NCBI GenBank assembly: GCA_900766265.1
Contig: CAAFUS010000018.1
Span: forward strand, 310,001-374,000
Length of the DNA stretch: 64,000 bases
Direction of reading: 5' to 3'
From: Pseudomonadaceae bacterium
Lineage (GTDB): Bacteria; Pseudomonadota; Gammaproteobacteria; Pseudomonadales; Pseudomonadaceae
Positions 16,489 to 25,895 of the stretch are shown in pieces (positions within the stretch are counted from its first letter, which is position 1; each line of letters starts with the position of its first letter). The translations under genes were made by a program, and so were the position numbers. The notes under the pieces were generated by a model, which was not told the DNA's origin, searched no databases, and was given only the letters and a program-made list of their open reading frames with translations.

Positions 16489-19320
16489 TCACGCATAGTG
16501 GCGAACCTCACCGCTGCCTTCGATGTTGTCCAGGCAACGACCGCAGATCTCGGGATGAGCGGCATGGGTGCCCACGTCAGGCAGGTGATGCCAGCATCGG
16601 CCGCACTTGGCATGGCCGGTCTTGCTGATCCGAAGCTTGAGGCCGGGCAACTCGCTCTGTACGGCGTCGACCGGTGCCTCGGCAAGAGGCGCTACCATCA
16701 CCGCCGAGGTGATCAGCACGAAGCGCAGCTCGCCACCCAACTTGGCCAGATCGCTTACCAGCGCCTCTTCGGCATAGAGCACCACCTCGGCCTGGAGGTT
16801 GCCACCGATGGTCTTGGCCGCGCGCTGGGTTTCCAGCTCCTTGTTCACCGCCGCCTTGACCGCCATAACCTTATTCCAGAAAGCGCGATCCAGCTCGGCA
16901 TCGGCCGGCAGCTCGCTGAGGCCCTCGTACCAGGTATTGAGCATCACCGACTCGTTGCGCTCGCCCGGCAGGTACTGCCAGATCTCATCGGCGGTGAACG
17001 ACAGGATCGGCGCGATCCAGCGCACCAGCGCCTCGGCGATGTGGTACAGCGCCGTCTGGCAGGAACGCCGCGGCAGGCTGTCGGAGCCGGTTGTGTACTG
17101 ACGATCCTTGATGATGTCGAGGTAGAAGCCGCCCAGCTCCTGCACACAGAAATTGTGCACCTTCTGGTAGACGTTCCAGAACTTGTAGCTGCCGTAGGCT
17201 TCCTCGATTTCCCGCTGCAACAGCAGGGCGCGATCGATCGCCCAGCGGTCGAGCGCGATCAGCTGATCAACCGGAACCAGGTGCTGCGCAGGATCGAAAC
17301 CGTCGAGATTGCTCAGCAGGAAGCGCGCGGTATTGCGAATGCGCCGATAGGAATCCGCGCTGCGCTGCAGGATGACCTTGGAAACCGCCATCTCGCCGGA
17401 GTAATCGGTGGAAGCCACCCACAGGCGCAGGATGTCGGCCCCCAGGCTGTCGGTGACCTCCTGCGGCGCGACGACATTGCCCAGCGACTTGGACATCTTG
17501 CGGCCGTTCTCGTCGACCACGAAGCCGTGCGTCAGCAGCCCTTTGTAGGGCGCGTGCCCGTCGATTGCCGAGCCGGTCAGCAGCGAGGAATGGAACCAGC
17601 CACGGTGCTGGTCGGAACCTTCCAGATACAGGTCGGCACGCGGGCCGTTTTCATGCCCCATCGGGTGCGAGCCGCGCATCACGTGCCAATGCGTGGTCCC
17701 GGAGTCGAACCAGACGTCCAGAGTGTCGCTGATCTTCTCGTACTGGGCCGCTTCGTCACCCAGCAGCTCGGCCGCATCCAGCTTCGACCAGGCCTCGATG
17801 CCGCCCTGTTCCACGCGCTGCGCCACCGCCTCCATCAGCTCGACGGTGCGCGGATGCAGCTCGCCGCTTTCCTTGTGCAGGAAGAACGGAATCGGCACGC
17901 CCCAGGTCCGCTGGCGCGAGATGCACCAGTCCGGACGCCCGGCGATCATTCCGTGCAGCCGCGCCTGACCCCAGGCGGGAACGAATTCGGTCTGCTCGAT
18001 AGCGTCCAGCGCGCGACGACGCAGGGAGCTGCCGTCGTGGGCGACCTTGTCCATGCCGACGAACCACTGCGCCGTGGCGCGGTAGATCAGCGGCGTCTTG
18101 TGCCGCCAGCAGTGCATATAGCTGTGTTGGATCGATTCATGCTTGAGCAGTGCGCCAACCTCACGCAGCTTCTCGACGATCTGCGGGTTTGCCTTCCAGA
18201 TGAACTGGCCGCCAAAGAACGGCAGGTCCGATACGTAGACGCCATGGCTCTGCACCGGGCTGAGAATGTCGTCGTTCTCCATGCCGTACTGCTTGCACGA
18301 ACGGAAGTCGTCTTCGCCATAAGCGGGCGCCGAATGGACGATGCCGGTACCTGCGCCGGTTTCCACGTACTCGGCCAGGTACACCGGCGCGAAGCGCTCG
18401 TAGAACGGGTGGCGGAACCGGATGAGTTCTAGCGCCCTGCCCTCGCAGCGGGCGATGATTTCGCCATGCAGACCGTAGCGCTGCAGGCAGGATTCGACCA
18501 GCGCCTCGGCGAGCACCAGCAGCCTGTCGCCGGTATCGACCAGCGCATAGCTGAAATCGGGATGGACGTTGAGCGCCTGGTTGGCCGGAATGGTCCAGGG
18601 CGTGGTGGTCCAGATGACGATACTGGTCGGCTTGGACAACGCCGCGACACCGAAGGCCGCGGCGAGCTTGTCCGCGTCCTCCACCTGGAAGGCGACGTCG
18701 ATCGCATCGGACTTCTTGTCCTGATATTCGACCTCCGCCTCGGCCAGGGCGGAGCCGCAATCGAAGCACCAATTCACCGGCTTCAGGCCCTTGAAGACGA
18801 AGCCGCCCTCGACCATCTTCGCCAGCGCGCGGATTTCGCCGGCCTCGTTGGCAAAATCCATGGTGCGATAGGGGTTGTCCCATTCCCCGAGTACGCCGAG
18901 GCGGATGAAGTCGGCCTTCTGCCCTTCGATCTGCTCGGCGGCGTAAGCGCGGCAGCGCTCGCGGGTCAGGTCGGCAGGCTGGTTCTTGCCATAGGTGATC
19001 TCGACCTTGTGCTCGATCGGCAGGCCATGGCAGTCCCAACCCGGCACGTAGGGTGCGTCGAAACCGGCCAAGGTCTTGGAACGGACGATCATGTCCTTGA
19101 TGACCTTGTTCACCGCATGACCGATGTGAATGCTGCCGTTCGCGTAGGGCGGGCCATCATGCAGGATGAACTTCGGACGACCCTCTCCAATCTGCCGCAG
19201 CTTCCGGTACAGATCGATGCTGTTCCAGCGCTGCAGAATCTCCGGCTCGCGCTGGGGCAGACCGGCCTTCATCGGAAACGCCGTGGCCGGCAGATTGAGG
19301 GTCGCTTTGTAATCGGTCAT
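16489..19320 (-). CDS. ileS: Isoleucine-tRNA ligase
   Basis: 943-residue class I synthetase charging tRNA-Ile. HIGH signature at 65-68, KMSKS at 608-612, and the editing CP1 domain between them. A C-terminal zinc site is formed by Cys906, Cys909, Cys926 and Cys929 in CGRCWHH and CGRC. The length and zinc tail indicate the bacterial mupirocin-sensitive type. It starts a single base after the ribF stop, so expression is tied to ribF. A long open frame on the opposite strand is a GC-bias shadow. Confidence 0.98.
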   Translation of the reverse strand: MTDYKATLNLPATAFPMKAGLPQREPEILQRWNSIDLYRKLRQIGEGRPKFILHDGPPYANGSIHIGHAVNKVIKDMIVRSKTLAGFDAPYVPGWDCHGLPIEHKVEITYGKNQPADLTRERCRAYAAEQIEGQKADFIRLGVLGEWDNPYRTMDFANEAGEIRALAKMVEGGFVFKGLKPVNWCFDCGSALAEAEVEYQDKKSDAIDVAFQVEDADKLAAAFGVAALSKPTSIVIWTTTPWTIPANQALNVHPDFSYALVDTGDRLLVLAEALVESCLQRYGLHGEIIARCEGRALELIRFRHPFYERFAPVYLAEYVETGAGTGIVHSAPAYGEDDFRSCKQYGMENDDILSPVQSHGVYVSDLPFFGGQFIWKANPQIVEKLREVGALLKHESIQHSYMHCWRHKTPLIYRATAQWFVGMDKVAHDGSSLRRRALDAIEQTEFVPAWGQARLHGMIAGRPDWCISRQRTWGVPIPFFLHKESGELHPRTVELMEAVAQRVEQGGIEAWSKLDAAELLGDEAAQYEKISDTLDVWFDSGTTHWHVMRGSHPMGHENGPRADLYLEGSDQHRGWFHSSLLTGSAIDGHAPYKGLLTHGFVVDENGRKMSKSLGNVVAPQEVTDSLGADILRLWVASTDYSGEMAVSKVILQRSADSYRRIRNTARFLLSNLDGFDPAQHLVPVDQLIALDRWAIDRALLLQREIEEAYGSYKFWNVYQKVHNFCVQELGGFYLDIIKDRQYTTGSDSLPRRSCQTALYHIAEALVRWIAPILSFTADEIWQYLPGERNESVMLNTWYEGLSELPADAELDRAFWNKVMAVKAAVNKELETQRAAKTIGGNLQAEVVLYAEEALVSDLAKLGGELRFVLITSAVMVAPLAEAPVDAVQSELPGLKLRISKTGHAKCGRCWHHLPDVGTHAAHPEICGRCLDNIEGSGEVRHYA

Positions 19321-19321
19321 T

Positions 19322-20272
19322 TCAGTCCTGGCTCATGGTAGAGGGTGAAGCCCGCCAATAGGCACGGGCAGCAGCGATATCCGCGTCGATCGCCGCCTTG
19401 AGCGCCTCCAGAGAGGCGAAACGCTGCTCGTCGCGCAGCTTGCGGTGGAAGGTGATCCGCAGCCGACGCCCGTACAGGTCGCCGGCGTAGTCCAGCAGAT
19501 GCACTTCCAGATGCGGTTGGCCGTCACTTTTCACCGAAGGCCGCGTGCCGATGTTGGCCACGCCGGGCCATTGCCTGCCATCCAGCTCAGCGCTGACGGT
19601 GAACACGCCATCGACCGGAGGCCGGCGTCGCTTGAGCTGGATGTTCGCGGTCGGCGCATCGAGCTGCCGACCGAGCTTCTGGCCATGCAGGACGCGCCCG
19701 GTGATGGCGAAGGGTCTGCCCAGCAGCCGCTCGGCCAGGGCAAAGTCCGCCGCCGCCAGCGCAGCGCGCAACCGCGTGCTGCTGACCCGCTCGCCATCGA
19801 CCTCGATGGTGGTCGCCGACTCGACGGTGAACCCCTCGACGGCGCCGGCCTTGCGCAAGAAGTCGAAATCCCCGGCCCGGTCACAGCCGAAACGAAAATC
19901 GTCGCCTACTTCCAGATGCTCGACGCCCAATCCCTCGACGAGCACCGCATGGACAAACTCGGCAGCGCTGAGCTCACGCAGGCGCCGGTTGAAGGCCAGG
20001 CACAGCACCCGATCGACCCCCTGCTCGGCGAGCAGCTCGAGCTTCTCGCGCAAGCGGGTCAAGCGAGCCGGCGCCTGGCCGGGCGCGAAGTATTCCCGCG
20101 GCTGGGGTTCGAAGATCACCACGCAGCTCGGCAGTCCAAGCTCGGCCGCGCGCTCGCGCAGGCGCGCCAGGATGGCCTGATGCCCCCGGTGCACGCCGTC
20201 AAAATTGCCGATGGTGGCGACGCACCCCCGATGCCGGGGTTGCAGACTCTGTAGACCTCGAACCAGCTGCAT
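19322..20272 (-). CDS. ribF: Bifunctional riboflavin kinase / FAD synthetase
   Basis: 316 residues. The N-terminal FMN adenylyltransferase domain has TIGNFDGVHRGHQAIL and the later VSSTRLRAAL motif. The C-terminal flavokinase domain contains GQKLGRQLDAPTANI and VEVHLLDYAGDLYGR-like sequence. It makes FMN and then FAD from riboflavin. The start at 20272 (MQLVRGLQSL) matches the family N-terminus although its Shine-Dalgarno is weak; an upstream start in the same frame adds 13 residues. It is 93 bp downstream of murJ. Confidence 0.96.
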   Translation of the reverse strand: MQLVRGLQSLQPRHRGCVATIGNFDGVHRGHQAILARLRERAAELGLPSCVVIFEPQPREYFAPGQAPARLTRLREKLELLAEQGVDRVLCLAFNRRLRELSAAEFVHAVLVEGLGVEHLEVGDDFRFGCDRAGDFDFLRKAGAVEGFTVESATTIEVDGERVSSTRLRAALAAADFALAERLLGRPFAITGRVLHGQKLGRQLDAPTANIQLKRRRPPVDGVFTVSAELDGRQWPGVANIGTRPSVKSDGQPHLEVHLLDYAGDLYGRRLRITFHRKLRDEQRFASLEALKAAIDADIAAARAYWRASPSTMSQD

Positions 20273-20365
20273 ACCGCACTTCTTGATCGTAAAGTGGCCA
20301 ATTATACGCACGCGGTGGGTAGCGCGGACAGCGTCACTACACCTGTGGATCGGCGGCGCGATCGA

Positions 20366-21913
20366 TCAGTGACGCAGGTGCCGTGGCCGTAAGCCAAGTA
20401 CCAGCAGCCCCAGGGCGAACGCGACCAGCCCACCGATGACCAGTAACGCCAATTGCAGCGCCCGGCGCTGCCAGCCCCAGGCGAACCATTCGGCCGACGG
20501 TACATTCAACCACCACACCACCGCCACCATCGCTGCACAGGCACCCAGCAGACGGAGCGCGAACACCCCCCAGCCCGGCTCCGGCTGGAAGACACCGATC
20601 CGGTATAGCCCCCAGAACAACAGGAAGGCGTTGAGCATCGACGACAACGAGGTGGCCAGCGCCAACCCGACATGCTTGAGCGGCCAGATCAGCAGCAGGT
20701 TGAACACCATGTTGGCGACCATGCAGATAATCGCGATGCGCACCGGTGACTTGAGGTCCTGTCGGGCGAAGAAACCGGGCGCCAACACCTTGATCAGCAT
20801 GAAGGCCAGCACCCCGAGCGAGTAAGCCTGCAGCGCCGCCGCCGACTGCACCACCGCCTCCTCGCTCATGGCGCCATAGAAGAACAGACTGGCGATCAGC
20901 GGCTCGGCCAGGATGCCCAGCGCCAGCGCCGCCGGCACGCCGACCAACAGCACCATGCGCAACGCCCAGTCGAGCGTGGCCGAAAACCCTTTCGGGTCAG
21001 CCCCGGCATGCTGGCGGGACAGGCTGGGCAGGATCACGGTTCCGATCGCGATGCCGAAGGCGCCGAGGGGCAACTCGGACAGCCGATCGGCGTAGTACAA
21101 CCAGGACACGCTGCCAGTTTGCAGGAAGGACGCGAGCACCGTATCGAGTAGCAGGTTGATCTGGCTGACCGACACCCCGAACAGCGCCGGCACCATCAAC
21201 AGCATGATGCGTTTGACGCCCTCGTCATTGCGCTTTATCCGCGGCCGCGGCAGCAATCCCAGGCGTGCCACGAACGGCAGCTGGAAGCCGAGCTGCACCA
21301 CACCCGCGATCAGCACCCCCCAGGCCAGCGACATGATCGGCTGCTCGAAATACGGGGAAAGCAGCACCGCGGCGCCGATCATGCAGACATTGAGCAGCAC
21401 CGGAGTGAAGGCCGGTACGGCGAAGCGCCCGTAGCTGTTGAGCACGCCGGCTGTGAATGCCGTCAGCGAAATCAGCAGCAGGTAGGGAAAGGTGATGCGC
21501 AGCAGTTCGCCTGCAAGCTGCAGTTTTTCCGGCTCGCCCCGAAAGCCGGGCGCGAAGAGCATGATCAGATAGGGCGACGCTACCACCCCCAGCGCCGTCA
21601 GCGCCGTGAGGGTCAGGCCAAGGGTGCCCGCCGTTCGGTCGACCAGCAGCTTGACCTCGGCGAGGCTGCGTTTGGTGCGGTATTCGGACAGCACCGGTAC
21701 GAAGGCTTGCGCGAAGGCCCCCTCGGCGAACAGCCGGCGCAGGAAGTTGGGGATCTTGAACGCGATGAAGAAGGCGTCCGCCGCCGCGCCCGAGCCGAAG
21801 TAGCTCGCCACCACCATGTCGCGCACCATCCCCAGCACCCGGGAAAACAGCGTCATCACGCTGACCACTGCGCTGGAGCGCAGCAAACCGCCTTTGCCGG
21901 ATGTCTCGGACAT
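20366..21913 (-). CDS. murJ: Lipid II flippase MurJ (MviN)
   Basis: 515-residue, about 14-helix inner-membrane protein moving lipid II across the membrane for peptidoglycan synthesis. The N-terminus SSAVVSVMTLFSRVLGMVRD and YFGSGAAADAFFIAFKIPN are typical MurJ. The central cavity arginines are plausible in FRRLFAEGAFAQAF. The start at 21913 has AGGA upstream. It is the first gene of a six-gene minus-strand run (murJ, ribF, ileS, lspA, fkpB, ispH) and is divergent from rpsT. Confidence 0.96.
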   Translation of the reverse strand: MSETSGKGGLLRSSAVVSVMTLFSRVLGMVRDMVVASYFGSGAAADAFFIAFKIPNFLRRLFAEGAFAQAFVPVLSEYRTKRSLAEVKLLVDRTAGTLGLTLTALTALGVVASPYLIMLFAPGFRGEPEKLQLAGELLRITFPYLLLISLTAFTAGVLNSYGRFAVPAFTPVLLNVCMIGAAVLLSPYFEQPIMSLAWGVLIAGVVQLGFQLPFVARLGLLPRPRIKRNDEGVKRIMLLMVPALFGVSVSQINLLLDTVLASFLQTGSVSWLYYADRLSELPLGAFGIAIGTVILPSLSRQHAGADPKGFSATLDWALRMVLLVGVPAALALGILAEPLIASLFFYGAMSEEAVVQSAAALQAYSLGVLAFMLIKVLAPGFFARQDLKSPVRIAIICMVANMVFNLLLIWPLKHVGLALATSLSSMLNAFLLFWGLYRIGVFQPEPGWGVFALRLLGACAAMVAVVWWLNVPSAEWFAWGWQRRALQLALLVIGGLVAFALGLLVLGLRPRHLRH

Positions 21914-22043
21914 GTTTGTTCCTAACTGATTGCAGCGCACAGGGTCGGACGGATTGCCCGATGGCCCAATACGACAGGAAACGAGCGCGCGAGTTTAACC
22001 AGCGTCCACCCGTCAGACCAGTATTCGGACTTCATGGCCAGGG

Positions 22044-22072
22044 TTGACATTAGCTCTGCGCGTCGGCATGAT
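22044..22072 (+). promoter_or_regulatory. Probable sigma-70 promoter of rpsT
   Basis: A perfect -35 TTGACA (22044-22049), 17-nt spacer and -10 CATGAT (22067-22072) lie about 50 bp before the rpsT start, implying a leader of about 46 nt. Confidence 0.65.
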
Positions 22073-22124
22073 TCGCGGCCTTATTTGTTCCGGCAATCCC
22101 CCCAAGTTTTCGAGGAGTTCGACG

Positions 22125-22403
22125 GTGGCCAACAGCCCTTCCGCCAAAAAACGCGCAATTCAGGCTGAGAAGCGTCGCAGCCACAATGCCAGCTTGCGCT
22201 CCATGGTTCGTACCTACATCAAGAACGTGGTCAAGGCTATCGACGCCAAGGACCTGGAAAAGGCCCGCACCGCCTACACGGCAGCCGTACCGGTCATCGA
22301 CCGCATGGCCGACAAGGGCATCATCCACAAGAACAAGGCCGCCCGCCACAAGGGCCGCCTGAACGCTCACATCAAGGCCCTCGGCGAAGCCGCTGCAGCC
22401 TGA
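22125..22403 (+). CDS. rpsT: 30S ribosomal protein S20
   Basis: 92-residue basic protein of the 30S body, beginning ANSPSAKKRAIQAEKRR after the initiator. The start is GTG at 22125 with GAGGAG at 22112-22117. An in-frame upstream ATG is not used because the extension is unlike S20. S20 is autoregulated at translation in E. coli, where the start is UUG, so the weak start here may serve the same purpose. It is a monocistronic gene with its own promoter and terminator. Confidence 0.98.
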   Translation: MANSPSAKKRAIQAEKRRSHNASLRSMVRTYIKNVVKAIDAKDLEKARTAYTAAVPVIDRMADKGIIHKNKAARHKGRLNAHIKALGEAAAA

Positions 22404-22416
22404 TAGAGCGCTCGAG

Positions 22417-22444
22417 AAAAAACCGGCCATGTGCCGGTTTTTTT
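22417..22444 (+). terminator. Intrinsic terminator of rpsT
   Basis: AACCGGC and GCCGGTT pair across a 5-nt loop, flanked by A6 and T8 tracts. It lies 14 bp after the stop and can also act leftward on transcripts from creA. Confidence 0.9.
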
Positions 22445-22490
22445 GTGCCCGCGGAAAAAGAGTGTCAAGGAATCGAGCGCGCCGCACCGC

Positions 22491-22967
22491 TCAGCGCGCA
22501 GGCTCGCTCCAGGGAAGAATGGGTATCGCCGTGACCGCGTTCTGCGGGCTTCCCTCGATTACCCGGTCGCTGTAGACCAGATAGACCAGGGTGTTGCGCT
22601 CCCGATCGAAGAAGCGAACCACCTGCATGGTCTTGAACACCAGCGAAGTGCGCTCGCGAAAGACCGTCTCGCCATCCTTGAGCCCCTGATCGAAGCGGAT
22701 GGGCCCGACCTGGCGACAGGCAATGGACGCCTCGGCACGGTCCTCCGCCAACCCCAGTCCACCCTTGATACCGCCGGTCTTGGCCCGCGACAGGTAGCAG
22801 GTAACACCCGATACCTTGGGATCATCGAACGCCTCGACCACGATCTTGTGATTGGGGCCGAGCCACTTGAACACCGTGTCAACTTCGCCGATTTCCCGCC
22901 CCTGCCCCAACGCCGGCAACAGCAGCAGCAGCAGCGCAGCAGCCACTGTCCTTTTCGCCAAGATCAT
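22491..22967 (-). CDS. creA: CreA family exported protein
   Basis: 158 residues with an N-terminal signal peptide (hydrophobic LLLLLLPALGQG), so probably periplasmic. The body EIGEVDTVFKWLGPNHKIVVEAFDDP and VTCYLSRAKTGGIKGGLG matches the CreA family. Two cysteines (VTCYL, IACRQ) could form a disulfide. The function is not established, despite the name's association with the E. coli cre locus. ATG 22967 is preferred since GAGGTGG precedes it; GTG codons just upstream would remove that site. It is 10 bp after proB and probably co-transcribed. Confidence 0.88.
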   Translation of the reverse strand: MILAKRTVAAALLLLLLPALGQGREIGEVDTVFKWLGPNHKIVVEAFDDPKVSGVTCYLSRAKTGGIKGGLGLAEDRAEASIACRQVGPIRFDQGLKDGETVFRERTSLVFKTMQVVRFFDRERNTLVYLVYSDRVIEGSPQNAVTAIPILPWSEPAR

Positions 22968-22977
22968 AACCACCACC

Positions 22978-24096
22978 TCAGACCAGGATCAGATTGTCGC
23001 GATGAATGAGCTCGGGCTCGTCGACATAGCCCAGCAGCCTCTCGATGTCGTCGGAGGCATGTCCCAGGATTCGTTGAGCCTCGAGCGCACTGTAATTGAC
23101 TAGGCCGCGAGCGATCTCACGCCCCTGCGGATCAATGCAGACCACCATTTCCCCCCGACGAAACCCTCCCTGCACCGCCCGCACACCGACCGGCAGCAGG
23201 CTGCGCCCAGAACCCAGCGCCTGAGCCGCACCGGCATCGAGCGTCAGCGCGCCACGCGTCTGCAGATGCCCAGCCAACCACTGCTTGCGCGCCGCATGAC
23301 GGCTACGCTCCGGCGCGAGCAGCGTACCCAGACGCTCACCAGCCTTCAGACGCGCCAGCACCTGCTCGATGCGCCCTCCTACGATCACGGTATGGGCACC
23401 GGAACGCGCCGCCAACCGAGCCGCCCGCAGCTTGGTCTGCATGCCGCCGCGCCCCAACGCGCCGCCCGTGCCACCAGCCACCGCATCGAGTGCCGGATCG
23501 TCGGCACGCGCCTCGCTGATAAGCAGCGCATCGGGATTGACTCGGGGATCGGCATCGAACATGCCGTCGCGATCGGTGAGGATCACCAGCAGATCCGCCT
23601 CGACCAGGTTCGCCACCAGCGCCGCAAGGGTGTCGTTGTCGCCGAAGCGGATCTCGTCGGTCACGACCGTGTCGTTCTCGTTAATCACCGGAATGGCGCC
23701 GAGCTGGATCAGGGTGCGTAGGGTGCTGCGCGCATTGAGGTAGCGCTTGCGATCGGAAAGATCGTCATGAGTCAGAAGGATCTGCGCGGTGTGGCGCTGG
23801 TGGCGGGCAAAGCTCGACTCCCAGGCCTGCACCAATCCCATCTGCCCGATCGCGGCGGCCGCCTGCAGCTCATGCATCGCCTTCGGCCGGGCACTCCAGC
23901 CAAGACGACTCATGCCGGCCGCCACTGCGCCGGAGGAAACCAGCACCAGCTCGACGCCCGCCTCCCGAAGGGCCACCATCTGCTCCACCCAGACGGCCAT
24001 CGCAGCCTGATCCAGACCACGGCCATCAGCCGTCAGCAACGCACTGCCAATCTTCACCACCCAGCGCCGCGCGCCAGTCACCTTGTCCCGCATCAT
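22978..24096 (-). CDS. proB: Glutamate 5-kinase
   Basis: 372 residues. It phosphorylates glutamate in the first step of proline synthesis and is normally feedback-inhibited by proline. The N-terminal amino-acid-kinase fold has VVKIGSALLTADGRG, LVSSGAVAAGM and INENDTV. The C-terminal PUA domain (about 280-372) contains ARGLVNYSALEAQRILG. Tandem ATGs at 24096 and 24093 are equally possible starts. It follows obgE by 68 bp in the rplU-rpmA-obgE-proB order common in pseudomonads. Confidence 0.96.
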   Translation of the reverse strand: MMRDKVTGARRWVVKIGSALLTADGRGLDQAAMAVWVEQMVALREAGVELVLVSSGAVAAGMSRLGWSARPKAMHELQAAAAIGQMGLVQAWESSFARHQRHTAQILLTHDDLSDRKRYLNARSTLRTLIQLGAIPVINENDTVVTDEIRFGDNDTLAALVANLVEADLLVILTDRDGMFDADPRVNPDALLISEARADDPALDAVAGGTGGALGRGGMQTKLRAARLAARSGAHTVIVGGRIEQVLARLKAGERLGTLLAPERSRHAARKQWLAGHLQTRGALTLDAGAAQALGSGRSLLPVGVRAVQGGFRRGEMVVCIDPQGREIARGLVNYSALEAQRILGHASDDIERLLGYVDEPELIHRDNLILV

Positions 24097-24164
24097 GCCC
24101 GCCTTATGATCCGATCAATCCTTCAAGGCGCAGCCGGCGATAACACCGGCGCGTCGCACGACAA

Positions 24165-25391
24165 TCAGCGCACGTAGATGATCTCGGCGCCGTCCTCGTC
24201 GTCCTCGTCGTCCTCGTCATCATCGAAGTCGTCATCATCGACCTCGTCCACAGCCTTGACCCCGGCACGCCGCAGCGCACGCTGGTCATCGAGCGCCTGC
24301 AGGCGCGCCCGCGCCTCGTCCTCGATTCGCTGATCCAGTTCGGCCAGCGCCTCGGCGAATGCCGGCTCCTCGGCAATGCGCAGCGCGCGCTCGTCTAGGT
24401 AGCGCATGATCGCCTGACTGAGCGCCTCGGTGCCCTCGCGCTCCAGGGCGGAAATGACGAACACCGGCCCCTTCCAGTCGAGTCGCTCGATGACCCGGCG
24501 CTTGCGCTCCTCCTGCTCTTCCTCGAGCAGCTGGTCAGCCTTGTTCAGCACCAGCCAGCGGTCGCGCTCGGTCAGCGCCGGGCTGAACTTCTCCAGCTCG
24601 TGCAGGATGGTCTCGGCCGCATCGGCCGGATCGCTTTCGTCCAGCGGCGCCATGTCCACCAGATGCAGCAACAGCCTGGTGCGAGAAAGGTGCTTGAGGA
24701 ACCGGATACCGAGCCCCGCGCCTTCAGCAGCCCCCTCGATCAGACCGGGAATGTCCGCGATGACGAAGCTCTTGTAACGCCCCACGCTGACCACCCCGAG
24801 ATTGGGCACCAGGGTGGTGAAGGGATAGTCCGCTACCTTTGGCTTGGCCGCAGAAACCGCACGGATGAAGGTACTCTTGCCCGCGTTCGGCAGCCCCAGC
24901 AGACCGACATCGGCCAGCACCTTGAGCTCCAGCTTAAGATCCCGCGCCTCACCAGGCTTGCCTGGGGTGGTCTGGCGAGGCGCACGGTTGGTGCTCGACT
25001 TGAAGCGGGTATTGCCCAGCCCATGCCAGCCCCCCTGGGCGACCATGATGCGCTGACCAGGCTTGGTCAGATCACCGATGATCTCCTGGGTATTGGCATC
25101 GATAATGGTGGTGCCGACCGGCACCGGCAGGATCAGGTCCTCACCCTTGGCACCCGTGCAATCGGTGCTGCCACCCTTCTCGCCACGCTGCGCCTCGAAA
25201 CGGCGGGTGTAGCGATAGTCGATCAGGGTGTTGAGGTTTTCGTCGGCCTCCATGAACACCGAGCCGCCGTCGCCACCATCGCCGCCGTTGGGGCCACCCT
25301 TTTCGATGAACTTCTCGCGACGAAAGCTCATCATGCCGTTACCGCCGTCGCCGGCCTTTACAAAAATCGATACTTCATCGACGAATTTCAT
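24165..25391 (-). CDS. obgE: Obg-family ribosome-associated GTPase
   Basis: 408 residues. Glycine-rich Obg fold at 1-158 (KAGDGGNGMMSFRREKF, PNGGDGGDGGSV). G domain with G1 GLPNAGKST (about 166-173), G3 DIPG and G4 NKAD. The C-terminal tail is a very acidic Asp/Glu run ending IIYVR. Obg binds the 50S subunit, delays subunit joining and links ribosome maturation to (p)ppGpp. The start at 25391 (MKFVDEVSIFVKAG) is the conserved one. It lies 213 bp after rpmA, with a terminator hairpin between them that may lower its expression relative to L21/L27. Confidence 0.97.
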   Translation of the reverse strand: MKFVDEVSIFVKAGDGGNGMMSFRREKFIEKGGPNGGDGGDGGSVFMEADENLNTLIDYRYTRRFEAQRGEKGGSTDCTGAKGEDLILPVPVGTTIIDANTQEIIGDLTKPGQRIMVAQGGWHGLGNTRFKSSTNRAPRQTTPGKPGEARDLKLELKVLADVGLLGLPNAGKSTFIRAVSAAKPKVADYPFTTLVPNLGVVSVGRYKSFVIADIPGLIEGAAEGAGLGIRFLKHLSRTRLLLHLVDMAPLDESDPADAAETILHELEKFSPALTERDRWLVLNKADQLLEEEQEERKRRVIERLDWKGPVFVISALEREGTEALSQAIMRYLDERALRIAEEPAFAEALAELDQRIEDEARARLQALDDQRALRRAGVKAVDEVDDDDFDDDEDDEDDEDGAEIIYVR

Positions 25392-25555
25392 GGGTACGCC
25401 TCCCGCCGGGACAGCGGGCCAGATAACAAAAGAAACAGAACGGCCGCCGGACATGACGATCGCGACTGCAGTGTTTGAGAGCTGCGGATCGAAAAGACTC
25501 GACTCACCGCCAACCGCCCGTCGCAGCTACCGATTAACAGCTCAACAGGATACAG

Positions 25556-25590
25556 AAACAAAAAAGCCCCGTCGCATGACAGGGCTTTTT
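25556..25590 (-). terminator. Intrinsic terminator/attenuator between rpmA and obgE
   Basis: In the transcribed direction AAAAAGCCC pairs with GGGCTTTTT across a 12-nt loop, followed by T-rich sequence. It begins 15 bp after the rpmA stop and is expected to stop most ribosomal-protein transcripts before obgE. Confidence 0.85.
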
Positions 25591-25604
25591 CAGCAACGTC
25601 GCGA

Positions 25605-25862
25605 TCAGGCCGCGACGACGCTCACGTAGCGACGGCCGAAAGCGCCCTTCACTTCGAACTTGACCACGCCTTCCACTTTCGCGAACAGGGTGTGGTCCTT
25701 GCCCATGCCAACGCCGTAACCAGCGTGGAACTCGGTGCCGCGCTGACGGACGATGATGTTGCCGGCCTTGATGGCCTGGCCGCCATACATCTTCACGCCA
25801 AGGCGTTTACTTTCGGAATCGCGACCGTTGCGGGTAGAACCGCCAGCTTTTTTGTGTGCCAT
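25605..25862 (-). CDS. rpmA: 50S ribosomal protein L27
   Basis: 85-residue protein near the peptidyl transferase centre. N-terminus MAHKKAGGSTRNGRDSESK is diagnostic, with direct exposure of AHKKAGG and no processed leader as in Firmicutes. GMGKDHTLFAKVEGVVKF is the conserved core. It is 33 bp after rplU. Confidence 0.98.
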   Translation of the reverse strand: MAHKKAGGSTRNGRDSESKRLGVKMYGGQAIKAGNIIVRQRGTEFHAGYGVGMGKDHTLFAKVEGVVKFEVKGAFGRRYVSVVAA

Positions 25863-25895
25863 GAGTTCAATACTCCTATAGAGGATTCAGGCGAA

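Noticed and set aside
17255..17275. GATCAGCTGATC palindrome as an FNR-type site
   Set aside because: It lies inside ileS and lacks TTGAC/GTCAA halves.
15922..18432. 836-residue open frame on the plus strand opposite ileS
   Set aside because: Product is rich in His, Gln, Arg and Val with no domain, and it mirrors the codon phase of ileS. Typical antisense shadow in high-GC DNA.
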